Positions 50,808 to 61,571 are shown, counted from the first letter of the stretch. The stretch is 64,000 nucleotides of DNA from Beijerinckiaceae bacterium RH AL1 (GCA_901457705.2 LR590083.2:2480597-2544596); one strand, 5' to 3'. Notes: generated by a model from the sequence alone, not told the origin. Numbers and translations: made by a program.

Positions 50808-53800
50808 ATGGCAGGGCGTCAGCGGATCGATCGCGTCAGGCGCGAGTACAACCAGTGGGCCGCCAACGAAACGTTGGAGGACTTCGCGCTCCGCTTCACC
50901 GCGAAGCGGGCACGACGCTGGTCGTCGGCACGAGTCGGCCAGACCGCGCTCGGCGCCGCCTCCTTCCTGGCGCTGGAGGCGATCGGCGGCTCGATCACGC
51001 TGAGCTACGGCTTCTCCAACGCCGCCGCGGCGATCGCGGTGGTCAGCGTGGCGATCTTCGCGACCGCGCTGCCGATCTGCTTCTATGCCGCGAAATACGG
51101 CGTCGACATCGATCTGCTGACCCGCGGCGCCGGCTTCGGCTACATCGGCTCGACGATCACCTCGCTGATCTACGCCTCGTTCACGTTCATCTTCTTTGCG
51201 ATCGAGTCGGTCATCATGGCGATGGCGCTCGAGCTCTGCCTCGGCATCCCGCGGCCGCTCGGCTACCTCGCCAGCGCGCTCGTCGTCATTCCCCTCGTCG
51301 TCTACGGCATCTCGGCGATCAGCCGCCTGCAGGTCTGGTCGCAGCCGATTTGGATCGCGCTCAATCTATTGCCGATCGCCGCCGTCGTGATGCGCGATCC
51401 GCAGGGTCTCGACGAGTGGACGCATTACGTCGGCGCCTCCGGCGGCGGCTTCGATCTCCTGTCCTTCGGCGCGGCGGCGTCCGTCGCCTTCGCACTGATC
51501 GTGCAGGTCGGCGAGCAGGTCGACTTCCTCCGCTTCCTGCCGGACAGCCGGCAGCAGAAGCGCGCCTGGTGGCTCGCCCTCCTCTCCTCCGGCCCGGGCT
51601 GGATCGTCGTCGGCGCGCTCAAGTTCCTCGTCGGCTCGTATCTCGCCGTCTACCTCGTCCGCCACGGCATGGCGCGCCATGAGGCCGGCGATCCGCCGCG
51701 CATGTATGCGGTCGGCTTCGCGGCGCTCGTCGGCCCCGGTCCGCTGTCGCTCGGGCTGACCTGCGCCTTCGTCGTTTTGTGCCAGATCAAGATCAACGTG
51801 ACGAACGCCTATGCCGGCTCGATCGCCTGGTCGAACTTCTTCTCGCGCCTGACGCATTCGCATCCCGGTCGCGTCGTGTGGCTCGTCTTCAACGTCGCCG
51901 TCGCCTTGCTCGTGATGGAGCTCGGCGTCTACGAAGCGCTCGAGCGCACGCTGGCCTTCTACTCGAGCCTCGCCGTCGCCTGGGTCGGCGCGCTCGTCGC
52001 CGACCTCGTGATCAACAAGCCGCTCGGCCTCTCGCCGCCCGGCATCGAGTTCAAGCGCGCGCACCTCTACGACATCAACCCGGTCGGCGTCGGCGCCATG
52101 GCGGCGGCGACGCTCCTCTCGACGCTGGCGCAGATCGGCGCCTTCGGCGCGATCGCGAGAGCCTTCTCGCCGTTCCTGGCGCTCGTCACCGCGCTCGTCG
52201 TCGCCCCCCTCATCGCGCTCGCGACCCGCGGCCGCTTCTACCTCGCGCGACAGCCCGAGCCCGTCGCCGACGGCCGTACGAGCGTGCGCTGCTGCATCTG
52301 CGAGAACACCTTCGAGACCGAGGACACCGCGTCCTGCCCCGCCTATGCCGGGCCGATCTGCTCGCTCTGCTGCTCGCTCGACGCGCGCTGCCACGACCTG
52401 TGCAAGCCGCACGCCCGCATGCACCGGCAGCTCGCCGACGGCCTCGCCGGCGTCGTGCCCTCGCGCTGGCGGCAGCTCATCCGCCCGCATGTCGTCGAGT
52501 TCGCGCTGGCCTTCGGCCTCTCGACGCTGCTCGTCGCCTTCCTGCTCGCGCTCATCGGCCTGCAGATCGGCACCGACCGCAGCGTCGACCACGCCGCGCT
52601 CGTCGCCACGATGTGGAAGGTCTTCGTCCTGCTGTTGATCGTCATCGGTGTCGGCAGCTGGCTGTTCGTGCTGGTGCAGGTGAGCCGCCGCGCCGCCCAG
52701 GACGAGATGCTGCGCCAGACGCAGCTCCTCATGGAGGAGATCGAGGCGCACGAGCGCACCGACGCGGCCCTCAAGCGCGCCAAGGAGGCCGCCGAGTCGG
52801 CCAACTACGCGAAGAGCCGCTACGTCGTCGGCCTCAGCCACGAGCTGCGCACGCCGCTCAACACGATCATGGGCTACGCCCAGCTGCTGGAGCGCGACCA
52901 GAAGCTGGGCGGCAAGCAGCGCGGCCAGATCGCCGTCATGCGCCGCAGCGCCGGCCATCTCTCCGGGCTGATCGACGGCCTCCTCGACATCTCCAAGGTC
53001 GAGGCCGGCAAGCTCGACCTGTCGCGCGACGAGATCGCGATCAAGCCGTTCCTGAAGCAGATCGTCGACATGTTCGCGGTGCAGGCGGCCGCCAAGGGCA
53101 TCGCCTTCGAGGTCGAGATCGCCGGCGACCTGCCGGAGACGGTGGCGAGCGACGAGAAGCGGCTGCGCCAGATCGTCATCAACCTCTTGTCGAACGCGAT
53201 GAAGTTCACCTTCGCCGGCCGCGTCGACTTCAGGGTGCGCTACCGCAACGAGGTCGCGGAGTTCGCCGTCATCGACACCGGGCCCGGCATCCCGCCGGAG
53301 GATCTGGAGCGAATCTTCGAGCCGTTCGAGCGGCTGCAATCCGGCATGACCGCCCCCGGCACCGGGCTCGGCCTCACCATCTGCCGCCTGCTCGCCCGCG
53401 TGATGGGCGGCGACATCCTGGTGGAGAGCACGCCGGGGCGCGGCAGCACGTTCCGGCTGCGCCTCTTCCTGCCGCGGGTCAACGACACCAAGCTGCCGGC
53501 GATCGAGGAGCGCCTGCTCGGCGCCGACGTCGGCGCGGGGCGCGCCATCCTGGTCGTCGACGACGACGCCACCCACCGCGACGTGATCGCCGAGGCGATG
53601 ACGCCGCTCGGCTTCACGATGTTCGCCGCCGAGACGGCCGGCGAAGGCCTGCGCGTCGCCGACCTGACGCGACCCGATCTGTTCCTGCTCGACGTCGGCC
53701 TGCCCGACATGCACGGCTGGCAGCTCGCCGAGCAGCTGCGCGCCGCCGGCCACACCGAGGCGCGCATCGTGATGGTGTCGGCGAGCGCGATCGAGGAGCA

Positions 53801-54164
53801 CCGCACGTCGATCGCCCAGCCCTTCCACGACGCCTACGTCATGAAGCCCGTCGACATCGCGCGGCTGACCGAGACGATCCTCGCGCTGCTCGGGCTCGAC
53901 GTGCAGGACGCCCCGCTCGCCGTGCCGGCCACCGAGGCCGCCGTACCGTTGGAGAGCCTGCCGCGGCCCGATGGCGACCGCCTCGCCGCGCTGATCGATC
54001 TCTGCGAGATCGGCTTCGTGCGCGGCCTGCGCGAGGCGCTCGCCGACCTCGCCACGGACGCGCGCTACCGGCCGCTCGCCAACCGCCTCCTCGTCTTCGT
54101 CGATGCCGTCGACATGCGCGGCCTCGCCGCGGCGCTCGAGACCCTGCGCGAGCCCATCGCATGA
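50808..54164 (+). CDS. Hybrid sensor histidine kinase with NCS1-permease-like input domain
   Basis: A 1118-residue fusion. Residues ~1-480 form a twelve-helix domain like NCS1 nucleobase/allantoin permeases (VRREYNQWAANETLEDFALRFT, GGSITLSYGFSNAAAAIAV, IDLLTRGAGFGYIGSTITS). Residues ~493-530 are a nine-cysteine module (CCIC...C...CSLCC...CHDLC). Two further helices and a coiled coil lead to the H-box VGLSHELRTPLNTIMGY (H678), the ATPase (NLLSNAMKF, DTGPGIPPEDL, GTGLGLTICRLL), a receiver (LVVDDD, D near residue 962, KPVD) and a ~80-residue tail. It probably senses urea or an amide and signals to the coupled regulator (ATGA overlap). Confidence 0.88.
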   Translation: MAGRQRIDRVRREYNQWAANETLEDFALRFTAKRARRWSSARVGQTALGAASFLALEAIGGSITLSYGFSNAAAAIAVVSVAIFATALPICFYAAKYGVDIDLLTRGAGFGYIGSTITSLIYASFTFIFFAIESVIMAMALELCLGIPRPLGYLASALVVIPLVVYGISAISRLQVWSQPIWIALNLLPIAAVVMRDPQGLDEWTHYVGASGGGFDLLSFGAAASVAFALIVQVGEQVDFLRFLPDSRQQKRAWWLALLSSGPGWIVVGALKFLVGSYLAVYLVRHGMARHEAGDPPRMYAVGFAALVGPGPLSLGLTCAFVVLCQIKINVTNAYAGSIAWSNFFSRLTHSHPGRVVWLVFNVAVALLVMELGVYEALERTLAFYSSLAVAWVGALVADLVINKPLGLSPPGIEFKRAHLYDINPVGVGAMAAATLLSTLAQIGAFGAIARAFSPFLALVTALVVAPLIALATRGRFYLARQPEPVADGRTSVRCCICENTFETEDTASCPAYAGPICSLCCSLDARCHDLCKPHARMHRQLADGLAGVVPSRWRQLIRPHVVEFALAFGLSTLLVAFLLALIGLQIGTDRSVDHAALVATMWKVFVLLLIVIGVGSWLFVLVQVSRRAAQDEMLRQTQLLMEEIEAHERTDAALKRAKEAAESANYAKSRYVVGLSHELRTPLNTIMGYAQLLERDQKLGGKQRGQIAVMRRSAGHLSGLIDGLLDISKVEAGKLDLSRDEIAIKPFLKQIVDMFAVQAAAKGIAFEVEIAGDLPETVASDEKRLRQIVINLLSNAMKFTFAGRVDFRVRYRNEVAEFAVIDTGPGIPPEDLERIFEPFERLQSGMTAPGTGLGLTICRLLARVMGGDILVESTPGRGSTFRLRLFLPRVNDTKLPAIEERLLGADVGAGRAILVVDDDATHRDVIAEAMTPLGFTMFAAETAGEGLRVADLTRPDLFLLDVGLPDMHGWQLAEQLRAAGHTEARIVMVSASAIEEHRTSIAQPFHDAYVMKPVDIARLTETILALLGLDVQDAPLAVPATEAAVPLESLPRPDGDRLAALIDLCEIGFVRGLREALADLATDARYRPLANRLLVFVDAVDMRGLAAALETLREPIA

Positions 54165-55078
54165 CTCCGCAGCCTGCCGACATCGTGCTCGTCGTCGACG
54201 ATTCGCCGGAGACGCTGCGCATGCTCACCGACGTGCTCGACGCCACCGGCATGACGGTGACGGTGGCGCTCGACGGTGCCGCCGCGCTGAAGGTCGCCGC
54301 GCGCCTCAAGCCCGACGTGGTGCTGATGGACGCCGTCATGCCGACGATGGACGGCTTCGAGACCTGCCGCGAGCTGAAGAAGCTGCCGGGCTTCGAGCAC
54401 GTGCCGGTGATCTTCATGACCGGCCTGGCCGAGCCGGAGCACAGCGTCCGCGCCTTCCAGGTCGGCGGCGCCGACTACGTCACCAAGCCGCTCGATATCG
54501 ATTCGATGCTCGCGCGCATCGGCACGCATCTCGCCAACGCGCGCAAGCTGAAGAGCGCCTTCACGGCGCTCGATGCCGCAGAGCAATTCCTCATCGCCGT
54601 CGACCGGACCGGCGACATCCTGTGGTTCACGCCGCAGGCCTACCGGCTCGTCGAGGAGCGCTTTCGCGCCCCCGGCGAGGATCGTCTGCGGCTGCCGCCC
54701 GCCGTCATCGAGTGGCTGCGCGGCCGGGTGAGCGGCGCCCCGCTCCCGGGTGGCGACGAGATCGCCGTCGAGACGGCCGGCGCGCAGTTGCGCATCGGCT
54801 TTGCTGGCGCCACCGACCGCGGCGAGCTGATCCTGCGCATCTCGGCTGTCGCGACGTCGGATCGCACGGCGGCGCTGCGGGCCCGCTTCGCGCTGACGCG
54901 CCGCGAGGCGGAGGTCGCCTCCTGGATCGCGCAGGGCAAGTCCAACCGCGACGTCGCCGCCATCCTGTCGTTGAGCCCGCGCACCGTCGACAAGCACCTC
55001 GAGGTGATCTTCTCCAAGATGGGCGTCGAGAACCGGACCGCGCTCGCGGCGACGCTCTTCAGCTCGCAATTCGTCTGA
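54161..55078 (+). CDS. LuxR-type response regulator
   Basis: A 305-residue regulator. Receiver: VLVVDDSPETLRML, D57 in VVLMDAVMPTMDGF, YVTKPLD. A middle region with a PAS-like look (AAEQFLIAVDRTGDILWFTPQA) follows, then a C-terminal LuxR helix-turn-helix: LTRREAEVASWIAQGKSNRDVAAILSLSPRTVDKHLEVIFSKMGVENRTALAA. Its start overlaps the kinase stop, so they act as a pair. Likely targets are the flanking urt-fmd operon, the urease operon that begins 46 bp downstream, or both. Confidence 0.92.
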   Translation: MTPQPADIVLVVDDSPETLRMLTDVLDATGMTVTVALDGAAALKVAARLKPDVVLMDAVMPTMDGFETCRELKKLPGFEHVPVIFMTGLAEPEHSVRAFQVGGADYVTKPLDIDSMLARIGTHLANARKLKSAFTALDAAEQFLIAVDRTGDILWFTPQAYRLVEERFRAPGEDRLRLPPAVIEWLRGRVSGAPLPGGDEIAVETAGAQLRIGFAGATDRGELILRISAVATSDRTAALRARFALTRREAEVASWIAQGKSNRDVAAILSLSPRTVDKHLEVIFSKMGVENRTALAATLFSSQFV

Positions 55079-55124
55079 GCACAAACTTGTGGAGGCCGCC
55101 CGCGATGGCTGCTAGGGAGGCGAC

Positions 55125-55580
55125 ATGATCCTGATCGAGACCGTGATCGGCGACATGCGCGAGCCCGAGCTGGCTGCGCAGCTCCATCGCCTCGAGCATG
55201 CGGACGCCGTGGACACGGTCACGCTCGGCTCGGCCGATCTCGCGCGCCGCCGTCTGCGCGTGACGAGCGAACGCGGCGCCGACGTCGCCATCGCGCTCCC
55301 GCGCGACGTGGTGCTCTTCAACGGCGCCGTGCTGCAGCTCGACGACAGCCACGCGCTGATCGTGCGCGCGGCACCGACGGACTGGCTGCGGATCATCCCG
55401 CACGGCGCAGCGGCCGCTCTCGAGCTCGGCTATCACGCCGGCAACCTGCATTGGCGCGTCCGGTTTGCGGGGAGCGAGCTGCTGGTGGCGATGGACGGTC
55501 CGAGAGCGGCCTATCGGGCCCGCATCGCCCGCCTCGTCGATGACGGCCTCGTCACGATCGCCGAGACGGCGTCGGCATGA
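55125..55580 (+). CDS. ureE: Urease accessory protein UreE (nickel chaperone)
   Basis: A 151-residue UreE with an N-terminal peptide-binding domain ([45 protein letters not shown]) and a metal-binding domain including [15 protein letters not shown], where the conserved nickel-binding histidine sits. It lacks the C-terminal His-rich tail of the Klebsiella protein. UreE delivers nickel to the UreDFG complex. It opens the urease operon, 46 bp after the response regulator gene. Confidence 0.93.
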   Translation: MILIETVIGDMREPELAAQLHRLEHADAVDTVTLGSADLARRRLRVTSERGADVAIALPRDVVLFNGAVLQLDDSHALIVRAAPTDWLRIIPHGAAAALELGYHAGNLHWRVRFAGSELLVAMDGPRAAYRARIARLVDDGLVTIAETASA

Positions 55581-56251
55581 TCGCCACGCTGCTCGCCATG
55601 CAGCAGGCGGACGCCGCCTTTCCCAGCGGCAGCTTCGCCTTCTCGAACGGCATCGAGGGCGTCGCCGCCCTCCCCTATCCCTTCGATCGCGACGCGCTGC
55701 GTCGCCAGGCCGAGATCGCGCTCCGTCACCGCTGGGCCGGGCTCGATCGCATCGCGCTGGTGCGCGCCTGGCGCACCGGCGACGACCTCGGCGGGCTTGC
55801 CGGCATAGACGAGGACGTCGAGGCGGCGAACGTGGTCGCAAGCTTCCGCGAGGGATCGCGCCGGGCCGGCCGCGCGCTTCTGACGAGCCACGCCCGCCTC
55901 GGCACATCGGGCGCCGACGCGCTCAAAGCCGCAATCGCGCGAGGAAACCTGCTCGGCCATCTGCCGACGATGCAGGGCGCCCTCTTCCGAGCGCTCGGCA
56001 TGCCGGAGCGCGAAGCCATCGCAGTATCCGGCTACCAGGCGATCGCCAGCCTCACATCCGCCGCGGTGCGTCTCGGTCGCGTCGGCGCGCTCGAGGCGCA
56101 GACGGTGATCCGCGACCTGCTTCCCGAGATCGCCGCCCTGACGGCGCCCGAGGCCATCGACCCGGGCGCGCCGCTCGAGAGCTTCACCCCCTTCCTGGAC
56201 ATCGCGGCGATGCGCAGTGCCGATGCCGCGGTCCGGCTGTTCTCGAGCTAG
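55577..56251 (+). CDS. ureF: Urease accessory protein UreF
   Basis: A 224-residue all-helical protein with the typical start [24 protein letters not shown] and [25 protein letters not shown]. UreF binds UreD on apo-urease and controls UreG's GTPase during nickel insertion. Its start overlaps the ureE stop (ATGA). Length and motif order are normal. Confidence 0.93.
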   Translation: MIATLLAMQQADAAFPSGSFAFSNGIEGVAALPYPFDRDALRRQAEIALRHRWAGLDRIALVRAWRTGDDLGGLAGIDEDVEAANVVASFREGSRRAGRALLTSHARLGTSGADALKAAIARGNLLGHLPTMQGALFRALGMPEREAIAVSGYQAIASLTSAAVRLGRVGALEAQTVIRDLLPEIAALTAPEAIDPGAPLESFTPFLDIAAMRSADAAVRLFSS

Positions 56252-56259
56252 GAGGCCGC

Positions 56260-56952
56260 ATGCTTTTGACACCAACGGAAATGGAGCGGCTGACGATCTT
56301 CACCGCTGCGGAGCTCGCCCGCAAGCGCCGCGCGAAGGGCCTCAAGCTGAACTACCCGGAAGCGGTCGCCATCATCACCGACGAGATCCTGGAAGGCGCG
56401 CGCGAAGGCCGCGGCGTGGCCGATCTCATCTCCTTCGGCTCGACGATCCTGTCGACCGATGACGTCATGGACGGCATCGCCGCCATGATGCCCATCCTGC
56501 AGGTCGAGGGCGTCTTTCCCGACGGCACCAAGCTCGTCACCGTGCACGAGCCGATCCGCCCGCGCGAGGGTGCGCCGGCCGATCCGCTCGAGCCCGGCGC
56601 GATCGTCGCCGGTGCCGGCGAGATCGAGCTCTCCGCCGGGCGCCCGCGCGTGACGATCGAGGTCGTCAACACCGGCGACCGGCCCGTGCAGGTCGGCTCG
56701 CACTACCACTTCTTCGAGACCAATCGCGCGCTGGCGTTCGACCGTGCCGCGGCCCGCGGCCACCACCTCGACATCCCCGCCGGCACCGCGGTCCGCTTCG
56801 AGCCCGGGCAGCGCAAGACGGTGACGCTCGTCACCTTCGGCGGCAGCCGCGACCTCTCAGGCCTCAACGACCTGACGCGCGGCGCCAAGGACGATGCGGG
56901 CTGGGACGAAGCGCTCGCGCGCGCCAAGGCCGGCGGCTTCAAGGGAGCCTGA
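56260..56952 (+). CDS. Urease gamma-beta subunit fusion (UreAB)
   Basis: A 230-residue fusion. Residues 1-100 are the gamma subunit ([75 protein letters not shown]). Residues ~115-230 are the beta subunit ([58 protein letters not shown]-type [12 protein letters not shown]). The fusion resembles Helicobacter UreA. GGAGG lies 4 bases upstream of the ATG. It is followed 2 bp later by ureC. Confidence 0.95.
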   Translation: MLLTPTEMERLTIFTAAELARKRRAKGLKLNYPEAVAIITDEILEGAREGRGVADLISFGSTILSTDDVMDGIAAMMPILQVEGVFPDGTKLVTVHEPIRPREGAPADPLEPGAIVAGAGEIELSAGRPRVTIEVVNTGDRPVQVGSHYHFFETNRALAFDRAAARGHHLDIPAGTAVRFEPGQRKTVTLVTFGGSRDLSGLNDLTRGAKDDAGWDEALARAKAGGFKGA

Positions 56953-56954
56953 CG

Positions 56955-58667
56955 ATGGTGAGCATTCCGCGCGCGCAATATGCCGCAATGTACGGGCCGA
57001 CGACGGGCGACGGCGTGCGCCTCGGCGACACCTCGCTCGTCGCCGTCGTCGAGAAGGACCACGCCGTCTACGGCGACGAATGCCTGCACGGCGGCGGCAA
57101 GACGCTGCGCGACGGCCTCGGCCTCGCGGCGGGCGTCACCAACGCCGCCGGCGCGCTCGACTTCCTGCTCGTCAATGCGATGGTGATCGATCCCGTGCTC
57201 GGCATCGTCAAGGGCGATCTCGGCATGAAGGACGGGCGCATCGTCGGCCTCGGCAAGGCCGGCAATCCCGCGGTGATGGACGGCGTCGACCCGCGCCTCG
57301 TCGTCGGCGCGGGCACCACGGTGCGCGACTGCGAGGGGCTGATCGTCACGCCGGGCGGCATTGACGTGCACGTGCATTTCGACTCCGCCGCCCTCCCGGA
57401 TCACGCAATCGCGTCGGGCGTCACGACGATGCTCGGCGGCTCACTCGGGCCGATCACCGTCGGCATCGATTCGGGCGGCCCGTTCAACACCGCGCGCATG
57501 CTGCAGGCGGCGGAGGCGTGGCCGGTGAACTTCGGCTTCCTCGGCCGCGGCAACTCGCACAAGACGGCGCCGCTGATCGAGCAGCTTAAGACCGGCTGCC
57601 TCGGCCTCAAGATCCACGAGGACTGGGGCGCGATGCCGGCGACGATCGATGCCTGCCTCGCCATCGCCGACGAGCACGACTTCCAGGTGCAGCTGCACAC
57701 CGACACGCTGAACGAGTCGGGCTTCGTGGAGGACACGCTGCGGGCGATCGGCGGCCGCACGATCCACATGTACCACACCGAGGGCGCGGGCGGCGGCCAT
57801 GCGCCTGACATCATCCGCGTGGCGGGCGAGGCCTACTGCCTGCCCTCGTCGACGAACCCGACCAATCCCTACACGGTCAACACGTTCGACGAGCACCTCG
57901 ACATGACGATGGTGTGCCATCACCTCAATCCGTCGATCCCGGAGGACGTGGCGTTTGCGGAAAGCCGCATCCGCGCGCAGACGATCGCAGCTGAGGACGT
58001 GCTGCACGACATCGGCGCCATCTCGATGCTGGGCTCCGACAGCCAGGGCATGGGCCGCATCCACGAGGTCATCTGCCGCACCTGGCAGCTCGCCTCCAAA
58101 ATGAAGGACCAGCGCGGCACCCTGCCGGAGGACAGGCCCGGCTTCGGCGACAACGCGCGCATCAAGCGCTATATCGCAAAGTACACGATCAACGCGGCGC
58201 GCACGTTCGGCATCGCCGATCATGTTGGGTCGCTCGAGGACGGCAAGCTCGCCGACATCGTCGTGTGGCGGCCGGCCTTCTTCGGGGTGAAGCCGGAGCT
58301 GGTGATCAAGGGCGGCTTCATCGCCTGGGGCGCGATGGGCGACAGCGCGGCATCGCTGATGACCTGCGAGCCGATGCTGCTGCGGCCGCAGTGGGGCGCC
58401 TTCGGCAGCGCGCCGCAGGCGCTCTCCGCCTGCTTCGTGCATCCGCTGGCGATCGAGGCGAAGCTCGGCGAAAGCCTCGGCCTGCGCAAGATGCTGTTGC
58501 CGGCGCGCGGCACCCGCAAGCTCACGAAGCGCGATATGCTGTGGAACGACGCCTGCCCCAAGGTGACGGTCGATCCGCAAACCTTCGACGTCTTCGTCGA
58601 TGGCGTGCTGGCGACCTGCGAGCCGGCGCATCAGCTCCCCCTGGCCCAACGCTACATGCTGCGATGA
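56955..58667 (+). CDS. ureC: Urease alpha subunit UreC
   Basis: The 570-residue catalytic subunit. Nickel ligands and active-site residues are present: H139 and H141 (DVHVHFDSA), the carbamylated lysine K219 (GLKIHEDWG), [21 protein letters not shown] and the flap cysteine and histidines ([24 protein letters not shown]). It hydrolyses urea to ammonia and carbamate. Length matches other bacterial UreC. It is central to the operon and overlaps ureG by 4 bp. Confidence 0.97.
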   Translation: MVSIPRAQYAAMYGPTTGDGVRLGDTSLVAVVEKDHAVYGDECLHGGGKTLRDGLGLAAGVTNAAGALDFLLVNAMVIDPVLGIVKGDLGMKDGRIVGLGKAGNPAVMDGVDPRLVVGAGTTVRDCEGLIVTPGGIDVHVHFDSAALPDHAIASGVTTMLGGSLGPITVGIDSGGPFNTARMLQAAEAWPVNFGFLGRGNSHKTAPLIEQLKTGCLGLKIHEDWGAMPATIDACLAIADEHDFQVQLHTDTLNESGFVEDTLRAIGGRTIHMYHTEGAGGGHAPDIIRVAGEAYCLPSSTNPTNPYTVNTFDEHLDMTMVCHHLNPSIPEDVAFAESRIRAQTIAAEDVLHDIGAISMLGSDSQGMGRIHEVICRTWQLASKMKDQRGTLPEDRPGFGDNARIKRYIAKYTINAARTFGIADHVGSLEDGKLADIVVWRPAFFGVKPELVIKGGFIAWGAMGDSAASLMTCEPMLLRPQWGAFGSAPQALSACFVHPLAIEAKLGESLGLRKMLLPARGTRKLTKRDMLWNDACPKVTVDPQTFDVFVDGVLATCEPAHQLPLAQRYMLR

Positions 58668-59296
58668 CGAGATCGATGACGAAGCCAGCCACCGCAGCCC
58701 GCATCGGGATCGGCGGCCCCGTCGGCTCCGGCAAGACGGCTCTGATCGAGGCGCTGATCCCGGTTCTCGTGCGCGACGGTGTCGACCTCGCCGTCGTCAC
58801 CAACGACCTCGTGACGAAGGAGGACGCGGAGCGCCTGCGCCGCTCGGGGCTCATCGATCCGGCGCGCGTCGCCGCCGTCGAGGCCGGCGCCTGCCCGCAC
58901 ACGGTGATCCGCGAGGATCCGACGCTCAACATCCTCGCCGGCGACGAGCTCGAAGCCCGTTACGAAAACCTCGATCTCATCGTCTTCGAATCGGGTGGCG
59001 ACAACCTCGCGTCGACCTTCTCGCTCGACCTCGTCGACTGGTGGCTCTTCGTCATCGACGTCGCCGGCGGCGGCGACATCCCGCGCAAGCGCGGCCCCGG
59101 CGTCGTGCGCGCGGACCTCCTCGTCGTCAACAAGGTGGACCTCGCACCTTACGTCGGCGTCGACCTGCCGCTGATGCTCGACGAGGCGCGCGGCGTGCGC
59201 GAGGGACGCCCGGTGATCGCCACCGACGCCCGGCATGGATCGGGCGTCGAGGACGTCGCCGCGGCGATCCGCGCCGCGGTGCTGTTCCAGCAGTGA
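58664..59296 (+). CDS. ureG: Urease accessory GTPase UreG
   Basis: A 210-residue SIMIBI-class GTPase: P-loop [42 protein letters not shown] (nickel-binding CPH), [13 protein letters not shown] and [11 protein letters not shown]. It powers nickel transfer in urease maturation. The ATG at 58664 overlaps the ureC stop (ATGA); a second ATG four codons on is possible. Its stop overlaps the GTG of ureD. Confidence 0.95.
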   Translation: MTRSMTKPATAARIGIGGPVGSGKTALIEALIPVLVRDGVDLAVVTNDLVTKEDAERLRRSGLIDPARVAAVEAGACPHTVIREDPTLNILAGDELEARYENLDLIVFESGGDNLASTFSLDLVDWWLFVIDVAGGGDIPRKRGPGVVRADLLVVNKVDLAPYVGVDLPLMLDEARGVREGRPVIATDARHGSGVEDVAAAIRAAVLFQQ

Positions 59297-60132
59297 CGCG
59301 CGGGCTCGTCGACGTCGGCCGGCATGTCGCGGCGCACCTCGCCTTTGCGGTCGGCGGCAACCGCACCGTCCTCGCGCGCCAGCTTGTGCCCTACCCCTTC
59401 CACATCACCAAGCCGTTCCGGCTCGACGCCGCGCGCCCGGACCTCGCGACGCTCTATCTGCAGTCGGCGTCCGGCGGCCTCTATCGCGGCGACGACCTGA
59501 CCCTCCGCATCGCCGCCGGGGCCGGTGCGGCCGCGCATCTGGTGACGCAGGCGGCAACCGTCGTCCACGACACCGGCGCCTCTCCGGCGCGCCAGCGCGT
59601 CGAGATCGAGATCGGCCCGGAGGCGTTCCTCGCCTACACGCCGGATCCGCTCGTGATGTTCTCGGGCGCGGCAATCGACACGATGACGCGTGTCACGCTG
59701 GCGGATGGCGCCCGCGCCATCGTCTCGGACGCCTTCGCAATGCACGATCCCAAGGCCGACGAGCGGCCGTTCGCTGCGCTGTCGCAACGGTTCGAGGTGG
59801 TCGATGCCTCGGGGCGGACGGCCGTCCGCGATATCGGCCGCATCGCCGGCGCGGCGATCGTGTCGGACGCCTCGCCGCTCGGTCCCTTCCGGGCCTTCGG
59901 CACGCTTGCTGTGCTGGCGCCGGCGGAAGCTCTTCCCGCGCCGGCGGTCCTGCGCGCAGCCGGCGAGACCTGCGGAGGGCTCGCCGGAGTCACGTCCTTG
60001 CCCGGCTCGGCCGGCTTGATGGTGAGATGCCTCGCCGACGACGGAGGCGGAGTCCGTCGCGGGCTCGAGGCAGCCTTCGAGGTCGCCTTCGCGAGTCTCG
60101 TGGGTACACGGCCGGCGCCGCGGCGGCGCTGA
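59293..60132 (+). CDS. ureD: Urease accessory protein UreD
   Basis: A 279-residue UreD/UreH protein: [61 protein letters not shown] and [17 protein letters not shown] are typical. UreD is the scaffold that binds apo-urease and UreF-UreG. It starts with a GTG overlapping the ureG stop (GTGA). It is the last gene of the operon, whereas in most operons ureD is first. Confidence 0.93.
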   Translation: MTRGLVDVGRHVAAHLAFAVGGNRTVLARQLVPYPFHITKPFRLDAARPDLATLYLQSASGGLYRGDDLTLRIAAGAGAAAHLVTQAATVVHDTGASPARQRVEIEIGPEAFLAYTPDPLVMFSGAAIDTMTRVTLADGARAIVSDAFAMHDPKADERPFAALSQRFEVVDASGRTAVRDIGRIAGAAIVSDASPLGPFRAFGTLAVLAPAEALPAPAVLRAAGETCGGLAGVTSLPGSAGLMVRCLADDGGGVRRGLEAAFEVAFASLVGTRPAPRRR

Positions 60133-60161
60133 GGCCGCCGCAGTTGTTCAGCCTGTCGCGA

Positions 60162-61571
60162 TCAGCTCGGGTTGCCCTTCTGCAAGCCGAGGATGATGCC
60201 GACGGGGACCACCAGCGTCGCGCCGAGGTAGACGCCGTCCTTCGCCTTCACCGCCGAGGTCGGCGCGTAGTAGCTGTTCGGGTTGATCTCGTACTGGAAG
60301 ACCGGCTCGAAGGCGCAGCCGAGCGGCAGGGCGATATGGCCGCTCGCCTCGAAGACGAAGGCGTCGCGCTTGTAGGGGTTGTTGATCCCGCTGGCGAAGA
60401 AGTTCGCGGCCGAGATGTACTGCGTGTAGCTCGGGTTCATCCGCTGCCAGTTGAACTTCAGGTTGAAGTTGTCGTTCGGCCGGCCGGCGAAGGGCGCGAA
60501 GAGCGTCGTGCCGACCCAGATGTCCTGCGAGATCGGGATCGTCGAGTCGATCGCCTCGCCGACGCTGGCGAAGACGCCGAGCGAGGTCGGTGCGCTGGAC
60601 TTCGTGGTGCCGCCGTCCTGGCGCCACACGATCTTCTGCCCCTGCAGCACCACGCCCGACGTGCCCTTCTGGGTCTGCGGCGTCGCGCCGAACGCCGTCG
60701 CCGCGTTGAAGTCGACATGGTTGGCGGTGTTGAAGAAGCCCGTCAGCGACACTTTGTAGGGATACGGATCGATGTCGTAGGTCGTCTTCTTGCCGATCTC
60801 GCCCATGCCGATCACGCCGTCGTAGCGCTCGTCGGGGAAGTCGTAGCCGACGTGCACGTTGGCGTTGGGCTGCACCGCGAAGGCGCCGGCCTGGACGTAG
60901 ATGGTGTTCGTGGCCTGGTAGGCGATGTTGGCGCCGGGCACCGCGAAGAGCGGCGAGGTCCAGCCGGCGTTGAGGTAGAAGAGATCCTGGAAGCAGCTGT
61001 TGATCGAGTTGCAGTTCGGCACGCCGTAGAAGTAGCCGGGGTGCGTGATGCCGGCGGTGATGTCGAGCTTGCCGTCGACGAGCTTCTGCTCGATCGTCGC
61101 GTTGGAGAGGCGCGCGACGCGCGGCGTGAAGGGCGGCTGGTAGCCGACCTGGCTGTCACCGATCTGCCCGGCGAGGCTCAGGTTCTTGACGCCCGAGAAG
61201 AACACGTTCTCGAAGTGCAGCGACGTGCCCTGCAGGCCCGCAAGCAGCCCGAGGTCGGCGTCGATGCCGACGATCGTGTAGTTCGAGTTCGAACCATGGC
61301 CCGGCGCGATGCCGAGGCTCGGGTTCGTCTGCGCGAAGTCGAGGTCGATGACGTGGAAGGTGATGCCCTTCGCCGCGAGCGGCGCCGCGAAGGTCGCCAG
61401 CGGGCCGCTGTAGCCGGGGGCCACGGGCGCCGGCGCGACGACCGGCGGTGAATCGAGGTCCGCCGCCATCGCCTGGCCCGCCGGTGCGAGCATCAGGATC
61501 GCCGCGGCGGCCGTCGCCCTCCGCCGTATGGCCCGTGGCGCCTTCGCGCCGGTCCGGTACCGTCCCGTCAT
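60162..61571 (-). CDS. OprB-like carbohydrate-selective porin
   Basis: A 469-residue outer-membrane protein. A basic signal region (IRRRATAAAAILMLAPAGQAMA) precedes a Pro-rich linker and a beta-barrel with many alternating aromatic strands: LHFENVFFSGVKNLSLAGQIGD, DLFYLNAGWTSPLFAVPG, HVGYDFPDERYDGVIG, EASGHIALPLGCAFEPVFQYEINPNSYY and C-terminal GATLVVPVGIILGL. This fits the OprB family. A Fur-like palindrome about 60 bp upstream suggests metal control, so the substrate may be a metal complex rather than a sugar. It converges on ureD. Confidence 0.82.
   Translation of the reverse strand: MTGRYRTGAKAPRAIRRRATAAAAILMLAPAGQAMAADLDSPPVVAPAPVAPGYSGPLATFAAPLAAKGITFHVIDLDFAQTNPSLGIAPGHGSNSNYTIVGIDADLGLLAGLQGTSLHFENVFFSGVKNLSLAGQIGDSQVGYQPPFTPRVARLSNATIEQKLVDGKLDITAGITHPGYFYGVPNCNSINSCFQDLFYLNAGWTSPLFAVPGANIAYQATNTIYVQAGAFAVQPNANVHVGYDFPDERYDGVIGMGEIGKKTTYDIDPYPYKVSLTGFFNTANHVDFNAATAFGATPQTQKGTSGVVLQGQKIVWRQDGGTTKSSAPTSLGVFASVGEAIDSTIPISQDIWVGTTLFAPFAGRPNDNFNLKFNWQRMNPSYTQYISAANFFASGINNPYKRDAFVFEASGHIALPLGCAFEPVFQYEINPNSYYAPTSAVKAKDGVYLGATLVVPVGIILGLQKGNPS

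Noticed and set aside
51366-53828. An 820-residue open frame on the - strand inside the permease-kinase gene
   Set aside because: Composition is that of a GC-rich antisense frame; no motif, no ribosome binding site.
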